The translations under genes and the position numbers were made by a program. The notes below the pieces were generated by a model. The model was not told where the DNA came from, did not search any database, and saw only the letters and a program-made list of their open reading frames with translations. Below are positions 1-7,206 of a stretch of 64,000 nucleotides of DNA, piece after piece. Where the stretch lies: positions 62,001 through 126,000 of the forward strand of contig JBIQJD010000002.1 of assembly GCA_044507695.1 (NCBI GenBank), read 5' to 3'. This stretch comes from JBIQJD01 sp044507695 (GTDB taxonomy: Bacteria > Bacteroidota > Ignavibacteria > Ignavibacteriales > Ignavibacteriaceae). Every line of letters starts with the position of its first letter. Positions within the stretch are counted from its first letter, which is position 1.

Positions 1-132
1 CAATGCTCTGTGCGCGCCGAGTATTTCACCGGCTGTTTTTTCCAGGCTGCTTGTTGCCGGTCCAGCCGGCCCCTGAATGCCAACAGTAACCACTACAGGA
101 ATTTTTTTCTCCACCAGTACAAGTTCGCTCAT
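1..132 (-). CDS. phage protein with collagen-like Gly-Pro-Ala stretch, partial (3' end outside window)
   Basis: Only the first 44 codons are in the window; the gene runs off the left edge. The ATG at 132-130 overlaps the TGA of the upstream gene as ATGA, so it is translationally coupled. The visible N-terminus is short and hydrophobic (LVLVEKKIPVVVTVGIQ) and leads into GPAGPA, a triplet pattern common at the start of phage tail-associated structural proteins. It follows the tail-tube candidate and two small genes, so a virion or adhesion role is likely. Family not recognised. Confidence 0.6.
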   Translation of the reverse strand, partial: MSELVLVEKKIPVVVTVGIQGPAGPATSSLEKTAGEILGAHRAL

Positions 133-476
133 GTATTTATTTCTCCTCTTATTCTTATTTCGCCGGTAAAAAGAGTTTGATTATCATTCTCATTGCTCCA
201 TACATCAATTTCATAACGCGCGTGATTGAAGCTCCAGTCTGGAATTCCGGCATCAGCAGTGAACAATTTTGTTTCCGCATTCCAGGTAATTTTTCCGTTT
301 GCAGTTGAAAGCTCAATTACAGCCTTTGAATAATCCTGCGGCCTGATCTTCATTGAAGCGTTGTGCCCAGAGAGATCGTTCAGCTCATAATCATCTTTGC
401 TGCCGGATCCCCAGCCGAACGAATGCACGAACTGCGTGCCGAGATAATATTCAAGGTTATATGATACCGGTGTCAT
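129..476 (-). CDS. small phage structural protein, BppU-N/Ig-like (tentative)
   Basis: A 115-residue protein. A TTG precedes it, but the ATG at 476-474 overlaps the upstream TGA as TGATG and is the better start. The first part resembles the all-beta N-terminal modules seen on phage baseplate or tail proteins: aromatic-rich start, then 'DLSGHNASMKIRP' followed by alternating strands and a closing 'GEIRIRGEI'. No catalytic motif is visible. It is coupled at both ends to its neighbours. The virion role is inferred from fold pattern and position. Confidence 0.65.
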   Translation of the reverse strand: MTPVSYNLEYYLGTQFVHSFGWGSGSKDDYELNDLSGHNASMKIRPQDYSKAVIELSTANGKITWNAETKLFTADAGIPDWSFNHARYEIDVWSNENDNQTLFTGEIRIRGEINT

Positions 477-820
477 CAAAGTATTAACAAGGATCCTGAT
501 TGAATTGGTGAATAAGTATTTAAATCCTGGATTGAGTAAGCCAATGTGCTGTCACTGTGCTGTTCTTCAATCTGCTCAACGGGATTTTTAATCGGTGCAA
601 GCCGGTTGGTAGCGTTAAAGATTTCTTTATCACCGGTAAGGCGGAACGTGCCTTGCGCCGTGCGTTCTGCGGTTATATCAATATTGTAACCGGTATCAGA
701 TTCCAGAACGGCGGTTCCAATTTTTGTTTGTCCGCCCACCAATGATGCGGTAATTCCGCTGCCGCCGGTGCTGCGCTCAATTAAACGTGTGCCTTCAACT
801 GCTTTATCAGCTTTCAGCAT
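476..820 (-). CDS. phage protein of unknown function
   Basis: A 114-residue polypeptide, rich in Thr, Gly and Ser in its first half and more charged toward the C-terminus; no transmembrane segment or signal peptide. It is separated from the upstream tail-tube candidate by a hairpin at 840-866 and overlaps the downstream gene by one base. Not assigned to a family. The position between tail tube and tail accessory genes suggests a virion or tail-chaperone role, which the sequence itself does not show. Confidence 0.6.
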   Translation of the reverse strand: MLKADKAVEGTRLIERSTGGSGITASLVGGQTKIGTAVLESDTGYNIDITAERTAQGTFRLTGDKEIFNATNRLAPIKNPVEQIEEQHSDSTLAYSIQDLNTYSPIQSGSLLIL

Positions 821-839
821 TTGTTTTCCTTGGTTAATG

Positions 840-866
840 TGCAGGGAGATTATACATCTCCCTGCA
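840..866 (-). terminator. intercistronic hairpin after the tail-tube candidate
   Basis: Perfect inverted repeat GCAGGGAGAT (841-850) / ATCTCCCTGC (856-865) with a 5-nt loop, extendable by one T-A pair. It lies just after the stop codon of the 874-1884 gene. No uridine run follows on the - strand, so partial termination or mRNA 3'-end protection of an abundant virion mRNA is more likely than full termination. Confidence 0.5.
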
Positions 867-873
867 TTAGAAT

Positions 874-1884
874 TTAAGCGGTTACTGTTACAGTCGCGCC
901 TTTACGGGCTTCGGCTTCATCAAATCCTTCTTCACCATCATCAACACCATCACCGCCATTGCCCGTACCATAAGCAAAACTTATCTGTCCCGGGGTAAGG
1001 TTACGCGTGTATTCACTTTCAACATACCTATCGGTATCGCTTACTTCAAATTTTTCCTGGTGCAGTAATGTGTTGGCCGCAAAGTTGTATGTTTCAGTGT
1101 AGCTTGTGCCCTGTTTTTCAACGCACTTTACAGATGGTGATACTGCTTTGTTAAGCAGTTCAAGCACCTTTGTTTGGGTTGCGTTGCGGCTCTTTAAGTA
1201 CAGGTAAACTTTTACAAAATCCGGGTAAAAGATTTGTGTAGCAGGTGAATATTCACCGATGCTTTCAAAGCTTAACTCACGTTCCCAGATATCTACGACG
1301 GTGAAAAGATCGGTTCCGGATGGAGCCTGAGCCGAAACAAAAAACGGTGAAAATTGATTTGCAAATAATTGCCCGCGCTCATTGCCGCCTGATACGGGAT
1401 TATCTTTAATTGCGGGAGTTATTGATCCTGCCGCATCTGCCGCATCAATAAAAGCAACCGCCTGATCATACGGCATTGCGCGCTTAAACTGCACCATTAA
1501 ACTGCGTTTATCATGGCGCAATGTGTATTTGAAATATGGATTGGTTGCGTAATCACCGGTGAAATTAAATAAGCCGCCGGAATCCGCCGTTGAGTTTTGC
1601 GGATTAGCAACAACCTGAATATCACAGCCGTTCTGCGCAAAGTTCAGCATCCACTGGAAATCCCTGGCTGTTGATTGAAAACATTCGCCTTCAAATTCAA
1701 ACAAGATCATGTTGCGTAATGGTCCGCCCATTGCTTCCTGTGCCTGCAGATACGGGCCCCACTTGAAGGTGCCCTGTGCACGTAAGCCGAGGGATACAAG
1801 CCCTTCGCTTGTTGCATCCACGTTAGCAAGTTCGCCAAGCGGGGTTAATAAAACTCTGTATAAGCCGGGTGTAGCTCTACCCAT
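874..1884 (-). CDS. phage major tail (tube) protein candidate
   Basis: 336 residues, soluble, mixed alpha/beta, starting MGRATPGLYRVLLTPLGE. The protein is large, acidic at its C-terminus (GGDGVDDGEEGFDEAEA) and ends in a short hydrophobic strand. It lies after the lysis cassette and before small tail-associated genes, and an mRNA hairpin follows it; both fit an abundantly made virion component. No specific family was recognised, so tail tube is an inference from position, size and the hairpin. A baseplate or sheath-like role is the alternative. The start overlaps the upstream small membrane protein by 8 bp. Confidence 0.55.
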   Translation of the reverse strand: MGRATPGLYRVLLTPLGELANVDATSEGLVSLGLRAQGTFKWGPYLQAQEAMGGPLRNMILFEFEGECFQSTARDFQWMLNFAQNGCDIQVVANPQNSTADSGGLFNFTGDYATNPYFKYTLRHDKRSLMVQFKRAMPYDQAVAFIDAADAAGSITPAIKDNPVSGGNERGQLFANQFSPFFVSAQAPSGTDLFTVVDIWERELSFESIGEYSPATQIFYPDFVKVYLYLKSRNATQTKVLELLNKAVSPSVKCVEKQGTSYTETYNFAANTLLHQEKFEVSDTDRYVESEYTRNLTPGQISFAYGTGNGGDGVDDGEEGFDEAEARKGATVTVTA

Positions 1885-2086
1885 TATTACCTCCGTTTAA
1901 ACTTTTTTTCTCTCTCAACTGTTTAATTGCTGTTATTATTTTTATAACCGTATAAACAAGCGTAGCAAACAGAACCAGGTTTGTAAGGATCATTTCAAGC
2001 GGTATTGTTTTAACCGCGGCAACAATTCCGGTGTTAACAAAAAGCAGAATCACCGCGCTTTCAATTTCTTTGATGATAGATTTCAT
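1877..2086 (-). CDS. small two-helix membrane protein, holin-like
   Basis: 69 residues with two predicted membrane helices (about residues 10-27 and 32-51), separated by a short turn, then a basic, Asn/Gly-rich tail (KQLREKKSLNGGNNG). This is the layout of class II holins or antiholins. It sits directly downstream of a u-spanin-like lipoprotein and a second membrane protein, with the endolysin gene further upstream, so a lysis-timing role is reasonable. Sequence alone does not say which of the two membrane proteins is holin and which antiholin. Confidence 0.6.
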   Translation of the reverse strand: MKSIIKEIESAVILLFVNTGIVAAVKTIPLEMILTNLVLFATLVYTVIKIITAIKQLREKKSLNGGNNG

Positions 2087-2097
2087 TTTACTCCGGA

Positions 2098-2550
2098 CTA
2101 CTTTTTAAATTTCAGAAAAACAATTATTCCGCCGATCAGAGCGAGTATTATTATGAAGTAAACCAGGTATTCAGTAACCGGTGTCCGCTGCAAAACCTGG
2201 TGAGTTGTATCTACATCCTTAAAATCATATTTAATGCTGTCCAGTATCTCAACTTCAAGCCGGCTGTTTGAAACTCCGGAACTGTCTTCAGATAATTTTC
2301 TTTTTGGATAGAACCGTACTTTTACCTTCAGCTCATCAGTTTCTTTTATTCCTTCGAAGTAAGAATCTTCAGTTAGCGAATCGAGAAATTTATCATAAGC
2401 AGCCTTCGGGATCTGAACAGGTTTTATTTCAAGCTGTTCAGCTATGGCCGGCACCGGTACTTTTATTTCAACAATCTTTTCCCGGACAATATCTTTTTGA
2501 GAGCTGCACCCGGCAATGAGGATGCAGCATATCAGTATCGCTTTCTTCAT
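2098..2550 (-). CDS. u-spanin-like lipoprotein (outer-membrane lysis)
   Basis: 150 residues. The N-terminus is a lipoprotein signal peptide with a clear lipobox (I-A-G-C, Cys15) followed by SSQ; the last ~25 residues are a single membrane helix (YLVYFIIILALIGGIIVF) ending in a basic KFKK tail. Outer-membrane lipid anchor plus C-terminal inner-membrane helix, joined by a periplasmic stretch, is the architecture of unimolecular spanins, which fuse inner and outer membranes in the last step of Gram-negative lysis. Position agrees: it follows a holin-like gene with a TAATG overlap and the endolysin is one gene further up. Function is inferred from topology and context, as spanins share little sequence. 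Confidence 0.65.
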   Translation of the reverse strand: MKKAILICCILIAGCSSQKDIVREKIVEIKVPVPAIAEQLEIKPVQIPKAAYDKFLDSLTEDSYFEGIKETDELKVKVRFYPKRKLSEDSSGVSNSRLEVEILDSIKYDFKDVDTTHQVLQRTPVTEYLVYFIIILALIGGIIVFLKFKK

Positions 2551-2870
2551 TAAAATTTTGTTACACTCGTTGAATTGCTGAACCGCTGCTTTAACTGGCG
2601 GTACAGTTCATTTATAACTACGGCAAGCAAACCGTAAACAACCTGTATCCAGAATGTCATTTCCGGATTTGCAATAAGAGTAGTTACCCACGTTACAAGA
2701 ATTGAAAACAGCGGAACAATAAATGTTACTACAATCCATCCCTGCAGCTTCGGTATTGCCCACTTTAATAATTCAGTAACAAGCATAACAACCAGGGGAG
2801 TGAACAGGGAAACAATATCCGGTGCACCAACTACCTGCAGCAGAACCAGTACAAAAAATGTTAAGATCAT
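2550..2870 (-). CDS. holin-like multi-helix membrane protein
   Basis: 106 residues with three hydrophobic helices (about 1-32 with a Pro/Asp break, 45-65, 70-90), then a basic, soluble C-terminus (NELYRQLKQRFSNSTSVTKF). It lies between the endolysin and the spanin candidate, the normal place for a holin. The stop codon overlaps the spanin start as TAATG. A holin or pinholin is the best reading; a second small membrane protein at 1877-2086 may be its partner. Confidence 0.6.
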   Translation of the reverse strand: MILTFFVLVLLQVVGAPDIVSLFTPLVVMLVTELLKWAIPKLQGWIVVTFIVPLFSILVTWVTTLIANPEMTFWIQVVYGLLAVVINELYRQLKQRFSNSTSVTKF

Positions 2871-2892
2871 ATTTACTCCTGTTTTTAATTAA

Positions 2893-2926
2893 AGCCGGAA
2901 GGAAGCTTCCGGGAAACCTTCCGGCT
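2893..2926 (-). terminator. hairpin between endolysin and holin genes
   Basis: Inverted repeat AGCCGGAAGG (2893-2902) / CCTTCCGGCT (2917-2926), 10-bp perfect stem. On the - strand it is followed by TTTAATTAAAAA, a weak uridine tract, so it may attenuate transcription into the lysis membrane genes or stabilise the endolysin mRNA. Confidence 0.45.
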
Positions 2927-2939
2927 ATTTATCGGAGAG

Positions 2940-3734
2940 TTAGATGTGCGTTATGCCCGGTTTAGGCGGTACCGGTACATACTCCATCAGCAATACCTCT
3001 CTCTCCATCAAAGGTATTGCAGTTAACGGCATAGGATTCAATTCCTTCACCGTCATTTCAAAATTTTCTTTGAACTGAATAGCATCAATAATCAGATTTG
3101 CTTCACGTTTTCTTCTATCTCTTAATGATTGCGTTGCCTGTTTAACCATCTTTATTGCAAAAGCCAGCCCGCCGAAATCTCCAACATCAACAAAACTTTT
3201 AGCCAGGTTAACTGTTGTTATGGCTCCGCGGTTATAGCTCATGCTCAGCAGGGCAGTGTGAACTGCAGAAGCCATGTAATCTTCTTTGATAGCAGCAAGC
3301 CGCGGCATGTGCTTTGTGAGCGGCAGCCAGTATGCCGGAGCCGTGTACATATCCATCACGTACATTGCATCTTTATCATCAACCTTAAAAATTCCTTCGA
3401 ACATGTGAATATTGGATTTCATCCACTGAACAGCTTCTTCGCGGCGTTTACCAACAGCATTCATCAGCCTGGCCATTCCTCTTATTCCAAGATGGCCGGC
3501 GTTGTTGTAATAGTTGAACACGTTCCTGATCAGGTATTCAGGTGCATGGCCAAGATCAACTCCGGGATCAACAGTTACTCCTGAGTTAGTCTTGATGTTG
3601 TAAGGATCATCGGGGTAATAAACAGAGCAGTTCCAGAACTTAGCGCCGGATCCTTCTTCATTATGCACCCAGGCAAGGTTTCCTCTGAAGCCGTGCTTTT
3701 TCAAATTACTGTATGATGTAGTTCCACTTTGCAT
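2940..3734 (-). CDS. endolysin, pesticin/T4-lysozyme-like muramidase
   Basis: 264 residues, no signal peptide, so holin-dependent export is expected. The N-terminal part carries Glu26/Glu27 and then N-S-G-V-T-V-D-P-G-V-D-L-G-H (50-63), close to the SGVTIGxGxDLG signature of pesticin-type lysozymes. In pesticin the catalytic Thr and Asp are six residues apart; here Thr54 and Asp60 keep that spacing. A later 'LLSMSYNRG' segment matches the conserved structural motif of the same fold. The C-terminal ~60 residues are an extra charged/proline-rich segment. Cleaves peptidoglycan glycan strands (family knowledge). The start overlaps the upstream tail gene by 29 bp. Confidence 0.75.
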   Translation of the reverse strand: MQSGTTSYSNLKKHGFRGNLAWVHNEEGSGAKFWNCSVYYPDDPYNIKTNSGVTVDPGVDLGHAPEYLIRNVFNYYNNAGHLGIRGMARLMNAVGKRREEAVQWMKSNIHMFEGIFKVDDKDAMYVMDMYTAPAYWLPLTKHMPRLAAIKEDYMASAVHTALLSMSYNRGAITTVNLAKSFVDVGDFGGLAFAIKMVKQATQSLRDRRKREANLIIDAIQFKENFEMTVKELNPMPLTAIPLMEREVLLMEYVPVPPKPGITHI

Positions 3735-4200
3735 TTATATAATTTGCTCTTATAATTATTGCGGCATTGCCGCTTTTAGTTTTTTGTTCATCACCTATAT
3801 TAAAATCAAGTACCGTTTCAGCTTCAAACAGAACTCCGTAAGGATCATTAGCAAACTCAATTCTGTTCTTGCCTATCATCAGGAAGATATCGCGAATCAG
3901 CCGTACAAGATCGCGCCATGCCAGTTCTTTTGTTGATCTTCTGATTGCAAGATTTATTTCCAGAATTAATTCCTGCTCGTGATTTTCTTTTTCCGGAATG
4001 AAGTCAACATCTGTATCCTTCAGGAATATCCGCTGCGCGCCGTCAACATCCGGTACAACATCATTGCCCCAGTGAATTACTTCATCAGCCTTTATCTCTG
4101 ATTTGTAATCGGCATCAGCAGATTTTTTAATCGATTTAAGTTTCTCAATAAAAAAAAGAACAAATGCTTCACGTTTATCTTCTACTACTATCCCGCTCAT
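3706..4200 (-). CDS. phage tail terminator/tail completion-like protein (tentative)
   Basis: 164 residues, soluble, with charged helices in the first half and a C-terminal pattern typical of small phage neck or tail-completion proteins (a helix 'LAWRDLVRLIRDIFLMIG' followed by strands). It directly follows the gpFII-like joiner with an ATGA overlap, where lambda-type phages place gpU/tail-terminator proteins. No catalytic motif. Assignment rests mostly on position and size. Confidence 0.5.
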   Translation of the reverse strand: MSGIVVEDKREAFVLFFIEKLKSIKKSADADYKSEIKADEVIHWGNDVVPDVDGAQRIFLKDTDVDFIPEKENHEQELILEINLAIRRSTKELAWRDLVRLIRDIFLMIGKNRIEFANDPYGVLFEAETVLDFNIGDEQKTKSGNAAIIIRANYINAKWNYIIQ

Positions 4201-4487
4201 GCGTAAACCAGTTCAAATATTGTCAATCCCTGGCCATCCGGATGAATCCCTCTAACCTTCAATTGCAGCCCTTCTGTTTCAAAGGGATCATCCTGCAATG
4301 CATCTTCAACATCAGATGTTCTGCAGGCAGCAACGGGGTTATTGCCCTCGAATTCAAAGTTGGGAAACATCTTTGCGGCAAATTCATTATCAAAAATTGT
4401 TTTTATTTTTTTAGTTCCGGATGCGGTTGTAATTACCGCATCCTGTTCTAATCCTGAACTGAGCAGTGAATCAACATCAAACGTCAC
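4197..4487 (-). CDS. head-tail joining protein, lambda gpFII-like
   Basis: 96 residues, the usual length of the gpFII/ATP-binding-sugar-transporter-like joiner family. Family landmarks visible: an N-terminal MTFDVDSLLS, the strand pair 'AVITTASGTKKIKTIFDNEF', a central 'AACRTSDV' where the family has its conserved Cys-Arg-Thr-Ser-Asp turn, and a C-terminal 'GIHPDGQGLTIFEL' matching the PDGxGxTxxxL ending. It binds the connector on the filled head to permit tail docking. The 3' end overlaps the next gene by four bases. Confidence 0.75.
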   Translation of the reverse strand: MTFDVDSLLSSGLEQDAVITTASGTKKIKTIFDNEFAAKMFPNFEFEGNNPVAACRTSDVEDALQDDPFETEGLQLKVRGIHPDGQGLTIFELVYA

Positions 4488-4994
4488 TTAATCATCCTCC
4501 TTGTTTGCATCCTTGTTGGTAAAGACAAGCCGGAAATCAAAGTCCGTGTTATCATTGCCGGTTGCGCCTGTTACCTTCAGCTTCCATAAATAAAATTTTT
4601 TTTCATTGCCGTTCAGATCAAATGTTTTATTGATTTCAGTATCAGCACTATCAGCAGTAAGTAAAGTATCTTTATTGCTGAATGTGCCATCAACAAAATT
4701 GCTTGCAACCAGGTACGCGCTGATCTTTCGAGTTGTAGTATCCGTTCCGGTTAACAATGCACCGAAGGATGGCGGACTGTTGGTGAAATCATCATCAACA
4801 TCAGATAGATAAAAAACATTGCTGGTGTAAGATTCAGTTGTATCCACTGTTCCGGAAAACTTGATGATCTTTCCGCCGGGGATGTGCTCAACTTTAGCAT
4901 CAACATCAAATCCCTGGGGAAGTGTCTCCGGTACCAGGAATGCAGCGAGAAATACAGCAAGTAAAAAGGTTATTAAAAAATTATTTCTTTTCAT
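4488..4994 (-). CDS. secreted protein of unknown function inside the head module
   Basis: 168 residues with a clear Sec signal peptide (basic MKRNN, hydrophobic core to about residue 22, likely cleavage near LPQ). The mature part is Asp/Thr/Ser rich and predicted all-beta, without cysteine or catalytic motifs. A signal peptide is unexpected for a virion protein assembled in the cytoplasm; the N-terminal segment could be removed or the protein may be a lysogenic-conversion or host-surface factor. The start overlaps the upstream small gene by 14 bp. Family not recognised. Confidence 0.6.
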   Translation of the reverse strand: MKRNNFLITFLLAVFLAAFLVPETLPQGFDVDAKVEHIPGGKIIKFSGTVDTTESYTSNVFYLSDVDDDFTNSPPSFGALLTGTDTTTRKISAYLVASNFVDGTFSNKDTLLTADSADTEINKTFDLNGNEKKFYLWKLKVTGATGNDNTDFDFRLVFTNKDANKEDD

Positions 4995-5154
4995 CCTTGA
5001 CCTCCACAGCTTGACCGTTAGAGATAAGGAATCTCATATCATCCGCCGGACCCTCGTACGGTTCTTTCTGAGTGTCCTTTGGAGAGCGGGCTTTTCCACC
5101 ATACATAAAACTCTTAACGAATTTTACTTTGATGGTTTTTCTTTTTTCTGCCAT
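4981..5154 (-). CDS. 57-residue basic phage protein
   Basis: Small gene running from ATG at 5154-5152 to TAA at 4983-4981. The product is lysine-rich (starts MAEKRKTIKVKFVKSFMYGG) and ends VEVKDEKK. It lies between the capsid gene and the secreted-protein gene, with its 3' end inside the start of the next gene, so coupling is likely. Comparable small basic proteins sit after the major capsid gene in many HK97-fold phages, often as head decoration or completion proteins; no family claim is made. Confidence 0.6.
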   Translation of the reverse strand: MAEKRKTIKVKFVKSFMYGGKARSPKDTQKEPYEGPADDMRFLISNGQAVEVKDEKK

Positions 5155-5208
5155 GAATGAACTCCGTTAATTAGTTGTTGAAAAATTATTTACTGAACTA
5201 AAATCCAT

Positions 5209-5250
5209 CCCTTCACCCTCTCCTTAGTAAGGAGAGGGCTGGGGTGAGGT
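5209..5250. repeat. REP-like palindrome between capsid and downstream genes
   Basis: The core CCCTCTCCTTA (5216-5226) / TAAGGAGAGGG (5228-5238) is an 11-bp perfect stem around a single central base, flanked by CTTCAC on the left and GGGGTGAGG on the right. This looks like the dispersed extragenic palindromes of bacterial chromosomes rather than a phage terminator. It sits right after the stop codon of the capsid gene and could act as an mRNA 3' stabiliser or terminator on either strand. Confidence 0.6.
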
Positions 5251-7197
5251 TTAACTGAACGATAAAGCCGAAGTTTTAACTGTTGCAACCGGTCTGCGGC
5301 TTGCAAAGTCATGATCCCAGAACGGGATTACTTTAACACCGCCGTCATCATTCCATCTGTTAACCTGAATTTCAAGAATACCCCAGTTAACAATGATGAA
5401 ATCAGATGGATCGAACAGAGCAAGTGTATTGTCAGGCATTATTCCGGTTGTGAGAAAATCATAATCAAGCATTTTATTATTCATCACGAGCCTGTCAACC
5501 TGTCCTGTTTCAATCTTCTTTTTTCTTCCGGATGAACGAACGGCAGGCTTAGCAAGCCAGAACAAGTTTGTTGATCTCACATTAGCATCTTCCAGAACTG
5601 CAAGCATGTCAAGTGCTTTATCATAATTGAAACCGGTACCATCAAACAACTGAACACCATCCCAGTTAAGCAGTCCTGATGGTTCGTTTGTACCCTGGCC
5701 GTTTATATAACCGTAGTTTGCTTTCTGTGAGAGCTGCGTTAGAATATCCTGCAAAACAATTCCTTCCATTGCCGGAGTAGTCTGCTGTGCAGTTTTCCTG
5801 GAGTAGCGGACCAGCGCAGAAATTGTTCTTGGTGTTAATTTGATCTTCCCGAAGTTGATATCGGATTCTGCAGCAGCTTCAGATTCACCAACATAATAAG
5901 CAGTTGAACTGGAAGTTTTTCTCGGGAATTCAAGATCACCAACAGCGCCGTAAATTATCTGCGGAGTGATTTTATTTCCGATTATTATTTCGTTGTAAAG
6001 AAGATCGAGAAAATACTCGGCTTTAAGTTCCGTTGCTACTAAAGCATCAGCAGTACCGGCGCCAACAGTAATTTCAGCACGCTTGCTTACCATGGCATTT
6101 CTCAAATGGCCGTACTCAACAAAGTAAGCATTTTCACGCGGCTGTCTTCCAAGTTTTTCGGCAATTGCATCAGAGGCTTCTCTTTCAAGTCCGGCAATAT
6201 CTTTCTTGCCTTCCATGTGTGCACGTACCAGGTTCCAGATGCTGTATCTTTTCTTATCCTTTCCATCGAGTTCAAGATCAGTAACCGGAGTTGAGAACTC
6301 TTCACCGGAACTTAAACGGCTTACAATTTCACCATTGAATCTTTCTACTGTGTAGCCCTTATCAATAGCGTCATCAATAAGCTTATCTATATCATTTATT
6401 CTGCCCACGAACCTTTTCCCGGTTTTTCTGATTTCCGCCTGTCTCTCTCTTTCCTCTTTCAGGATCTCTTCCTGAGATTTGGGTTTTTCTTCAGGCACGT
6501 TTGCCTCCTTTGATTTAAATGAAGATTTATGATTTAATAAGTTTTCTATTTTTTCACGCTCAGCTTTAATTGCACTTAGAATTTCTGTGTATGAATTGCT
6601 TTCCTGGAATTGATTCTGTGAAGAATTCCTGAAGTTTGAATTTTCATCAGCTCCCAGGGCAACAGCAGATCCTTCTCTAAGTTTCCACTTGGTCCGGATA
6701 ACAAGCGTGTATTTATCCGGATAATCGTTTCTGTACTCAACGCCTTTCACAAATGTTGATCCGCCTGCCGGAATGCGAACAGTGAACTCCCGGAAAACTT
6801 CATAACCGGCTGAAGTATTGCGGATATGGCCTTCTTCAACCTTAGTCCAGATCTCCGTTTCAACGGATGAAAAGAATGAACGGCCAACAACTTCTTTGTT
6901 CTCAACATTCAACTCACGGATTGAACCAATAACATGCTCGGCATCTCCGCTGCGGTGTGAATTTAAAAGCGGAACTTCTCTTTCTTCAGGAAGAATTACA
7001 GAATCAGAATCGCAAAGAAGAATTTCCCTTACTATTTCCCATTCATCCCAATCAATAACAATGGATGGAGTTTCGGTAGCAATAACAGTTCGGATTGATC
7101 TTTCATCTTTGTTGATTATACTTTTATCAACAGCGGATGCACGGAAAATCAATCCCCTGGTTTTTAATTGTTCAAGTTCATTTTTAGATAAGGGCAT
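5251..7197 (-). CDS. prohead protease-major capsid protein fusion (HK97 fold)
   Basis: 648 residues, two functions in one chain. Residues ~1-190 are a caudoviral prohead protease (S78/HK97 type): 'VPLLNSHR' supplies His81, 'RNTSAGY' supplies Ser129, and 'VIGSIREL' lies between. Residues ~200-275 form a charged, coiled linker acting as scaffold/delta domain. From ~280 it is an HK97-fold capsid: 'LGRQPRENAYFVEYG', then 'LVATELKAEYFLDLL', 'VGESEAAAESDINFGKIKL', and 'QGTNEPSGLLNWDGV'. The protease is expected to remove itself and the scaffold, leaving a capsid of about 370 residues. It follows the portal gene after a 9-bp gap. Confidence 0.9.
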   Translation of the reverse strand: MPLSKNELEQLKTRGLIFRASAVDKSIINKDERSIRTVIATETPSIVIDWDEWEIVREILLCDSDSVILPEEREVPLLNSHRSGDAEHVIGSIRELNVENKEVVGRSFFSSVETEIWTKVEEGHIRNTSAGYEVFREFTVRIPAGGSTFVKGVEYRNDYPDKYTLVIRTKWKLREGSAVALGADENSNFRNSSQNQFQESNSYTEILSAIKAEREKIENLLNHKSSFKSKEANVPEEKPKSQEEILKEERERQAEIRKTGKRFVGRINDIDKLIDDAIDKGYTVERFNGEIVSRLSSGEEFSTPVTDLELDGKDKKRYSIWNLVRAHMEGKKDIAGLEREASDAIAEKLGRQPRENAYFVEYGHLRNAMVSKRAEITVGAGTADALVATELKAEYFLDLLYNEIIIGNKITPQIIYGAVGDLEFPRKTSSSTAYYVGESEAAAESDINFGKIKLTPRTISALVRYSRKTAQQTTPAMEGIVLQDILTQLSQKANYGYINGQGTNEPSGLLNWDGVQLFDGTGFNYDKALDMLAVLEDANVRSTNLFWLAKPAVRSSGRKKKIETGQVDRLVMNNKMLDYDFLTTGIMPDNTLALFDPSDFIIVNWGILEIQVNRWNDDGGVKVIPFWDHDFASRRPVATVKTSALSFS

Positions 7198-7206
7198 TTT
7201 ATCCTC

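Noticed and set aside
3129..3584. 151-codon + strand reading frame inside the endolysin gene
   Set aside because: Antisense to a well-supported gene with lysozyme motifs; amino-acid composition (Cys/His/Ser rich) is typical of a shadow frame.
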